From assembly GCA_903850725.1 (NCBI GenBank), contig CAINMG010000090.1, positions 1 through 20,712 on the forward strand: a stretch of DNA of 20,712 bases, given 5' to 3'. This DNA is from Candidatus Staskawiczbacteria bacterium (GTDB taxonomy: Bacteria; Patescibacteriota; Minisyncoccia; Minisyncoccales; Staskawiczbacteraceae). A program made the position numbers and the translations under genes. The notes under the pieces are model-generated. The model was not told the origin of the DNA and made no database searches. It saw only the letters and a program-made list of their open reading frames with translations. Of the stretch, positions 16,092 to 20,712 are shown piece by piece. The first letter of the stretch is position 1. Each line of letters opens with the position of its first letter.

Positions 16092-17801
16092 ATGATAAAA
16101 GAAACTGATAAATTAATATATGGAGAATATTTTCGTAAATCTTCAGAGGCCGAAGACCGTCAGGCTTTTTCCATTCCAGACCAGATGAGGGATGTTGACG
16201 CACTTGTAAAGAGAGAGGCGCTTAATGTAGGCATAAAATTTCCTGGCGAATCAAAATCTGCTCATACGCCAGGTAGGCAAATATTTGCAGATGTAGTAAA
16301 AGCAATCATGGATGGAAAAATTAATGCCCTAGTCGTATGGCATGCTAATAGAATTTCACGTAATCCTGTTGACGCTGGAACAATTATTTGGCTCATGGAT
16401 ATAGGAAAACTCAGACAAGTTAAAACAACAACCAAAACTTATGAAAACAATGCAGATGACAAATTCTTTCTTTGGCTTGAACTAAGTATATCTAAAAAAG
16501 ATAGCGATAATAAGAGTGAGGTTGTGAAAAGAGCTCTTGTGGGCAGAGCAGGAAGGGGTATTCCAAATGGCGTTGCACCAATTGGCTTTATCAACGACAA
16601 AACAGCCATAAAGGGAAACCGCAGATGGCTTATAGATAAAATTAGATTGCCATTAGTCGAAAAGCTTTTTGGTGAATTTTTAAGTGGGAGGTACTCAGCA
16701 CCAGCTTTGTATTTTTATGCAAAAGATGATTTGAAACTCACAACAATGCAAAGGCAAAAGATTGGTGGTAGGCATATTGCAAAATCCTATATTTATACAA
16801 TGTTGCGTAATCCTATTTACGCAGGTTTCTTTTTCCAGAATGATATCAGATATGAACTTGATGCTTACTTGCCAAGACTTTTAACTGAAGAAGAATATTG
16901 GAAAATTCAAGATATGTTGGGCCGAAAAGGAATGCCAAGGGTTACAAATAGAAAAGCAGTTTATAATCAATTTGCTATTTGTGGCTTATGTGGTGGCAAA
17001 CATTGCACTGACTTTAAATTTCAAGTTATTTGCTCCGCCTGTAAGAAAAAGTTTTCACATGTAACAAGAAAAGAGTGCCCATCTTGCGGGTTAGCAATTG
17101 ACCAAATGAATAATCCTACATTTTTGACTTATGTTTTTTACTATTGCCTGAATAACAAACAGCACAGAACTACTTGTTTGAATAATGGCATTGAAGAGAA
17201 AAAAATTGAATTGCAACTTAAAGCTGAACTAGAACAAACTCTTGCAATAAGTGAGGAACTCTCAACTTGGTGTATTGAAAATATTCCACTGGTAAAAGAT
17301 ACAGAGATTGAAGATAATGTTAACTTAAAAGCAAATCTTGAACAAGAAAAAAATGCACTTGAAGGCAAATTGAAAAGATTAACAATGCTTAGAATATCAC
17401 GAGACTACAGCACAGAAGAAAATACTGAATTTGATAAACTGGAAAAAGAAATGAAAAGCAATCTTTCTTTATTAGAAGTTAAACTTTCAAATGCAAATGT
17501 TGATTGGTTTAGTGAAGCTAAAAAAGATTTTAAACTAATGGCTAAAATACCTGATACTTTTACAAATGGCACAATAGAACAAAAAAATGACCTTCTGATT
17601 GCCTTCCATTCGAACCTAACCATTGTGAATAAAAAAGTTATTGTTTCCCATAGCAAATCAATTGAAGTAATTAAAAAAACATTATTACTAGCTAAAGCAG
17701 AAAGCACTGCATTCGAACCTAAAACTTTTAACAATTTAGAGCTGAATAACGACAAAACCGAGGCTTTTGCCTCGGCTTGTACTACCCTGCTCCGCAGGTA
17801 G
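16092..17801 (+). CDS. Large serine recombinase (integrase) at a tRNA-Asn gene
   Basis: From ATG 16092 the protein has 569 residues. The resolvase-type catalytic domain shows YFRKSSEAEDRQ at 13-24, with Ser17 the likely nucleophile and Arg15 beside it, and ALVVWHANRISRN with the paired active-site arginine. The recombinase domain contains GIPNGVAPIGF and the YIYTMLRNPIYAG helix. A zinc-ribbon region has CGLCGG, then an inserted second ribbon (ICSACKKKF ... CPSCG), then YYC ... TTC. A coiled coil (about EDNVNLKANLEQEKNALEGK and on) follows. It would integrate and excise the element. The frame runs through a tRNA terminator and stops with TAG inside the tRNA-Asn gene, so its last dozen residues are probably encoded by target-site DNA. 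An upstream extension to 15984 overlaps the 99-aa gene and is not favoured. Confidence 0.93.
   Translation: MIKETDKLIYGEYFRKSSEAEDRQAFSIPDQMRDVDALVKREALNVGIKFPGESKSAHTPGRQIFADVVKAIMDGKINALVVWHANRISRNPVDAGTIIWLMDIGKLRQVKTTTKTYENNADDKFFLWLELSISKKDSDNKSEVVKRALVGRAGRGIPNGVAPIGFINDKTAIKGNRRWLIDKIRLPLVEKLFGEFLSGRYSAPALYFYAKDDLKLTTMQRQKIGGRHIAKSYIYTMLRNPIYAGFFFQNDIRYELDAYLPRLLTEEEYWKIQDMLGRKGMPRVTNRKAVYNQFAICGLCGGKHCTDFKFQVICSACKKKFSHVTRKECPSCGLAIDQMNNPTFLTYVFYYCLNNKQHRTTCLNNGIEEKKIELQLKAELEQTLAISEELSTWCIENIPLVKDTEIEDNVNLKANLEQEKNALEGKLKRLTMLRISRDYSTEENTEFDKLEKEMKSNLSLLEVKLSNANVDWFSEAKKDFKLMAKIPDTFTNGTIEQKNDLLIAFHSNLTIVNKKVIVSHSKSIEVIKKTLLLAKAESTAFEPKTFNNLELNNDKTEAFASACTTLLRR
17754..17775 (-). terminator. 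Terminator of tRNA-Asn, inside the recombinase 3' end
   Basis: CCGAGGC (17758-17764) and GCCTCGG (17769-17775) form a 7-bp stem with a 4-nt loop. On the minus strand it is followed by TTTT (17754-17757) and lies 15 bp after the tRNA 3' end. On the plus strand the T tail is poor. So it serves the tRNA although it also codes for recombinase residues. Confidence 0.7.
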
Positions 17802-17862
17802 GACTCGAACCTACGACCAACTCCTTAACAGGGAGCCGCTCTACCAACTGAGCTACTGCGGA
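17790..17862 (-). tRNA. tRNA-Asn (anticodon GTT)
   Basis: The minus strand reads TCCGCAG for the 5' acceptor arm and CTGCGGA plus discriminator G at the 3' end, a full 7-bp acceptor stem. The D loop AGTTGGTAGA, anticodon stem GCTCC/GGAGT and T arm GTAGG-TTCGAGT-CCTAC are all canonical. The anticodon loop is CTGTTAA with GTT at 17827-17829, reading AAC/AAU. CCA is not encoded. Length is 73 nt. The 3' 12 nt overlap, in antisense, the end of the serine recombinase gene, marking a likely integration site. Confidence 0.96.
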
Positions 17863-17872
17863 ATATATTTAT

Positions 17873-17901
17873 ATAATACTTGATTTCAAAAATAATTTCA
17901 A
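17873..17901 (-). promoter_or_regulatory. Promoter of tRNA-Asn
   Basis: On the minus strand TTGAAA (17896-17901) is followed after exactly 17 bp by TATTAT (17873-17878), 10 bp before the mature tRNA 5' end. The sequence is AT-rich like the rest of the left region. Confidence 0.7.
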
Positions 17902-17993
17902 GAGTTATTATGTCGCACAATAAAATTACAATAAAAAAAGGCGGTGGATCTCTGCGATCACTCCCGCATATTCTCTTAATTCACCCAGTCTTA

Positions 17994-19088
17994 TTATTGG
18001 ACTGGGATCAGATCGCTAAATACGACCTGATTATCCAGCGAGTCAACATACCAAGTCATCATGACTTCGAGCAGCTCATTGCCTTCCCTGATTCCCATCC
18101 CCCGCAGGGTAAATGAGCCTTCTCCTTTAAGCCCCAGCATGTAAAACTGATAGCTTCGCTCCCCTCCTTCTACGATGCTACCCGCTCTGAAGTCAGCCAA
18201 TTTGTACCAATCGACGCGGGCCATCTGTGAGAAAACGGCATCTGGGAAGGTCCCCGGCACAGTAACCATGTTCCTCACGGTGAATTTTGGCTGAGCATCA
18301 ACAACACAGCCTTCAGGAACACGATACCGGACTTCAACAATATCAGAATCCCCATGGTTCACCACAGAAGGTGCACCAAACGAAAATTGGACAAGCGGGG
18401 TATTAACCGAGAAATCCTCGCTCACCGCCGACTGCTTTCCCATAGTGGCATCCTCCCAGAAAACAGAAACAGACACAACCGTTCCTGCCGGGCTCAAGAT
18501 CCCATTAAAGGTGATCTGCCCCAATCCAACGTCAATCAGAGCGTCGGCTTGGTAATTGACAATCCCATCGCTTTCATTGCGAATTGGGGTAACAATTTCG
18601 TCACCCATTTTAAGGGTGAGACTTGAAACGTCCATCGACCTTGTCGACATTGCCCCATCATCCTTCGTGATTATTGAATTGACGATAACAGTAAGTGGGA
18701 CAACTTCTGGGCCCCCACTCCCGCTCATCTCGTAATTGAATTTGGCAAATTCTGCCAGAGTCCCTACTTGGACTCCATGGCTCTTCTCAAATTCAGCCAT
18801 CAACAAATCAACGGCCGGGCCATTGCCATTAACGTTGATTCGATTTACGACCATCACAGCATCAAGCGGTGATACTGTCTCATCACCATTGACGTCAAAG
18901 TTTTTCGGTGGGACTTCCTCCTGGCGATTGAGCAAGTTAACCAATCCGACAACGTCAGTCGGATCAACAAATCCGTCATCATTAACATCGGGGTGGAAAT
19001 AACCCGCCGCCAACAATTTACGACTTCCCAACTGCTCAAAAAACAAACTACGAGTAACGAAACGACGGACAGAGATTTTTCTGGACAT
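17994..19088 (-). CDS. Planctomycete-type dockerin-repeat protein
   Basis: Starting at ATG 19088, which follows an AGAAAGGG site, the protein has 364 residues; the frame also allows an ATG at 19175. The N-terminus is basic and then reads SLFFEQLGSRKLLAA (14-28), the FExLExRxLLA motif seen at the start of many Planctomycete exported proteins. Two dockerin type I-like calcium repeats follow: DVNDDGFVDPTDVVGLVNLL at 34-53 and DVNGDETVSPLDAVMVVNRI at 65-84. The rest is beta-rich (GLGQITFNGILSPAGTVVSV; VQFSFGAPSVV), compatible with an extracellular module, without a recognised enzyme motif. No transmembrane anchor is visible at the C-terminus. Its base composition is clearly more GC-rich than both flanks, pointing to horizontal transfer, or to a change of host DNA at the tRNA. 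Probably secreted or surface-bound. Confidence 0.8.
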   Translation of the reverse strand: MSRKISVRRFVTRSLFFEQLGSRKLLAAGYFHPDVNDDGFVDPTDVVGLVNLLNRQEEVPPKNFDVNGDETVSPLDAVMVVNRINVNGNGPAVDLLMAEFEKSHGVQVGTLAEFAKFNYEMSGSGGPEVVPLTVIVNSIITKDDGAMSTRSMDVSSLTLKMGDEIVTPIRNESDGIVNYQADALIDVGLGQITFNGILSPAGTVVSVSVFWEDATMGKQSAVSEDFSVNTPLVQFSFGAPSVVNHGDSDIVEVRYRVPEGCVVDAQPKFTVRNMVTVPGTFPDAVFSQMARVDWYKLADFRAGSIVEGGERSYQFYMLGLKGEGSFTLRGMGIREGNELLEVMMTWYVDSLDNQVVFSDLIPVQ

Positions 19089-19222
19089 TGGCTTGCGCCC
19101 TTTCTGAAAAACAAACTTGGAACTGTCAAAGTGGCGGAACATCCGCCACGAACATCTGTCTCTTAAACTTATCATCTAAAATGAATTTTGTCAAGAGTAA
19201 TATGCAATTTGTAAAGGCTAAA

Positions 19223-19269
19223 TAGAAATGTCATACCTGCCGGCAAAGTAGAAATGTCATACCTGCCGG
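19223..19269. repeat. Two tandem terminal boxes at the left IS end
   Basis: A 21-bp block containing GAAATGTCATACCTGCCGG occurs at 19223-19243 and again, identical, at 19249-19269, a 26-bp period. These are probable transposase-binding sites, downstream of the transposase gene. Confidence 0.8.
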
Positions 19270-19286
19270 ATTTTTTTTGCTTTTTT

Positions 19287-20603
19287 TTATTTTTTCTCAG
19301 CCGATAATATCGACTCTGTTTTATTGATTAAAAATCTTCTCCATGGATGATCTTGCGGTGGCTTCCAGTTTTCTTGTTTGTGATTTGTAAGCGCTAGCAA
19401 TTTAACATCAATTTCTTTTTTTGGACGAGCAGGCAAAACATAAAAATTAAGATATTTGTTTCTTAAAGATAACTTAACTTCGCCGTTTAAATGTTCTTCA
19501 ATAGTTACAATGTCTTTTTTGTAAACTGTGGTTGATTGAACTTCTTGTAACTGGTAATAATTATTTTTGAATCTGACTGTGTAATCGTTACAAACTGTTC
19601 TTTCTGATTGAATTGAAAAGATTTGAGGCAATACTTGAACTTGTTCTGGCGTTAATTTTTTGTGCAAGTCAGCGTCTTTTTTGGGAACTACTGCAAACTG
19701 TTTATTAAATTTTGGAATAAATATTTCTTTTAAAAATGTGTTGGCTTCACTGATTGTGTTAATTTTTGCCAGTCGTAATTCTTTAACTAGTCTTCGCTGA
19801 AATGTGCCGTTCATTTTTTCTACTCTACCTTTGGCTTGCGGACTGTGGGCGGTAATAAGTTTAACTCCTAGCTGATTCATCGCCCTCTGAAACTGAGTCA
19901 TTAATTCTTTGTTGTCTACAGCGTTTTTGTGATTGACTTTGTAAGTGCTAAATTTGTCTAGGTAAATAGATATTGGAAGACCATGCTTTAGAATATATTC
20001 CTCCCAGAATCTGAATACAGCCTCTACTCCTTCGTTATCTTCAAACCTAGCTCCCGTGGGCTTTCCAGTGGCATCATCGACTGATAGGAGTAAACATTGC
20101 TCAAGCCCTAATTCTTGTTCATTCCTGCCTTCAAACCAGTTGTGGTATGAACCATCGAATTGTTCCATTTCTCCATAGTTGTCTTTTCTTTCACGCCAGA
20201 AGTGTTTTTTAATTTCGTATTTTTTTCTTGCTTTCCAAAGACCTTCTTTGATCATCAATTGTCTGACAGTTTCTTTGCTTAAATCTATTTTGTTTAATTC
20301 AAGTAACTTTTCTTTTGTTAAAAGTGGATTAAAATCGTGGTAAGTTTTATGTAAATGCTCTTTGACTTTGTTGGTGATTTCTTCGCTGGTTTTGCGATTG
20401 CTTTCTTTATTACGATTACCGTGAATCACTCCAGCAATGCCAATGTTCATTACAGATGCTTTGATTCTTTTTACTTGTCTGACACAAAGTCCGAGTAACT
20501 TTGAGGCTTCTGTACCATCAATCTTTTTTTCTAACAAATCCTTGATAATTTCGTAGCGTTTCGCTTCTTTGTTTGTCATAGTTATTAGTTGATTTTGATC
20601 CAT
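19287..20603 (-). CDS. DDE transposase (ISNCY/IS1202-like)
   Basis: This 438-residue transposase has an N-terminal helix-turn-helix (EASKLLGLCVRQVKRIKASV, about 33-52) and a second DNA-binding segment. An rve-type DDE core follows: MEQFDGSYHNWFEGR with the first Asp, IYLDKFSTYK with the second Asp, and GRVEKMNGTFQRRLV with the Glu. The DGSYHNWFEGR phrase is characteristic of the ISNCY/IS1202 group. The C-terminal beta segment (TVRFKNNYYQL) is also usual. It is complete and intact, so the element may be active. Low-GC codon use matches the AT-rich left part of the window and contrasts with the dockerin gene beside it. Confidence 0.93.
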   Translation of the reverse strand: MDQNQLITMTNKEAKRYEIIKDLLEKKIDGTEASKLLGLCVRQVKRIKASVMNIGIAGVIHGNRNKESNRKTSEEITNKVKEHLHKTYHDFNPLLTKEKLLELNKIDLSKETVRQLMIKEGLWKARKKYEIKKHFWRERKDNYGEMEQFDGSYHNWFEGRNEQELGLEQCLLLSVDDATGKPTGARFEDNEGVEAVFRFWEEYILKHGLPISIYLDKFSTYKVNHKNAVDNKELMTQFQRAMNQLGVKLITAHSPQAKGRVEKMNGTFQRRLVKELRLAKINTISEANTFLKEIFIPKFNKQFAVVPKKDADLHKKLTPEQVQVLPQIFSIQSERTVCNDYTVRFKNNYYQLQEVQSTTVYKKDIVTIEEHLNGEVKLSLRNKYLNFYVLPARPKKEIDVKLLALTNHKQENWKPPQDHPWRRFLINKTESILSAEKK

Positions 20604-20655
20604 AATGTTTTCTAAATTAATAATATTTAATTTAGATCAATTATGCACTAAATCG

Positions 20656-20699
20656 TTTACCTATGACATTTCTACTTTGCCCATACTATGACATTATCA
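20656..20699. repeat. Two terminal boxes at the right IS end
   Basis: On the minus strand AATGTCATAG occurs at about 20687-20696, and GCAAAGTAGAAATGTCATAG near 20662-20681. They mirror the boxes of the left end, with about 25 bp between units, just upstream of the transposase start. The transposase may thus also regulate its own promoter. Confidence 0.65.
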
Positions 20700-20712
20700 T
20701 TTGGGCGGGACA

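Larger units (their letters stand above)
19210..20712 (-). mobile_element. Insertion sequence of ISNCY/IS1202 type, apparently complete
   Basis: The element starts TGTAAAGGCT at 19210 and, on the minus strand from 20712, TGTCCCGCCC. The two ends align for the first 26 bases with 18 identities, including a perfect AATGTCATA block. One transposase gene fills the interior on the minus strand. The right end coincides with the last base of the window, so target-site duplication cannot be checked. The IS1202-group label rests on the transposase style; IS481 is the alternative. Confidence 0.75.

Noticed and set aside
17984..18006. CCCAGTC/GACTGGG hairpin at the end of the dockerin gene
   Set aside because: It spans the stop codon and has no T run on the minus strand, so it is not convincing as a terminator.
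18034..19088. Possible cellulosome component because of the dockerin-like repeats
   Set aside because: No cohesin, scaffoldin or glycoside hydrolase is nearby; Planctomycetes use such repeats widely outside cellulosomes.
1..20712. CRISPR array, rRNA or recoded TGA (code 25) as in Gracilibacteria
   Set aside because: No regularly spaced repeat series or rRNA sequence was seen, and TGA clearly ends several well-defined genes here.

Overview
The window is mostly AT-rich DNA with tightly packed genes, few good Shine-Dalgarno sequences and the standard code (TGA is used as a stop in the hsdS, DUF3800 and 219-aa genes). With the style of the primase and of the large serine recombinase, this suggests a Patescibacteria/CPR genome or a mobile element from one. 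That is inference from style, not from a phylogenetic marker.

Positions 1-10776 (minus strand) form one long defence operon. In transcription order it reads: hsdM, an AbiJ-like/TIGR02391 HEPN protein, an unrecognised 219-aa protein, hsdS, a DUF3800 protein, hsdR, a GmrSD-type DUF262-DUF1524-DUF5655 protein, and the start of an HExxH metallopeptidase that runs off the left edge. Neighbours overlap by 4 nt at three junctions and lie 1-20 nt apart at the others. A complete type I restriction-modification system therefore shares a transcript with four or five accessory genes. A winged-helix regulator (10867-11577) is transcribed away from hsdM, and a small direct-repeat operator candidate lies over the likely hsdM -35 box.

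Positions 11578-17801 look like the replication and integration module of a mobile element. They hold a PrimPol-helicase replication protein, a Cys-rich zinc protein on the minus strand, a SymE-like small protein, two small unknown proteins and a large serine recombinase. Terminators, an inverted repeat and a striking set of competing hairpins lie between the genes. The recombinase reading frame runs through the terminator of a tRNA-Asn(GTT) gene and stops inside the tRNA, as expected if the element sits at the tRNA 3' end. The defence operon is plausibly cargo of this element; its other end is not in the window.

Positions 17940-19180 hold a visibly more GC-rich gene for a secreted-type protein with two dockerin-like calcium repeats and an N-terminal FEQLxSRKLLA motif, both typical of Planctomycetes. 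It looks foreign to its AT-rich surroundings. Positions 19210-20712 are an apparently complete insertion sequence of the ISNCY/IS1202 type, with TGT ends and two transposase-binding-like boxes at each end; it finishes on the last base of the window.
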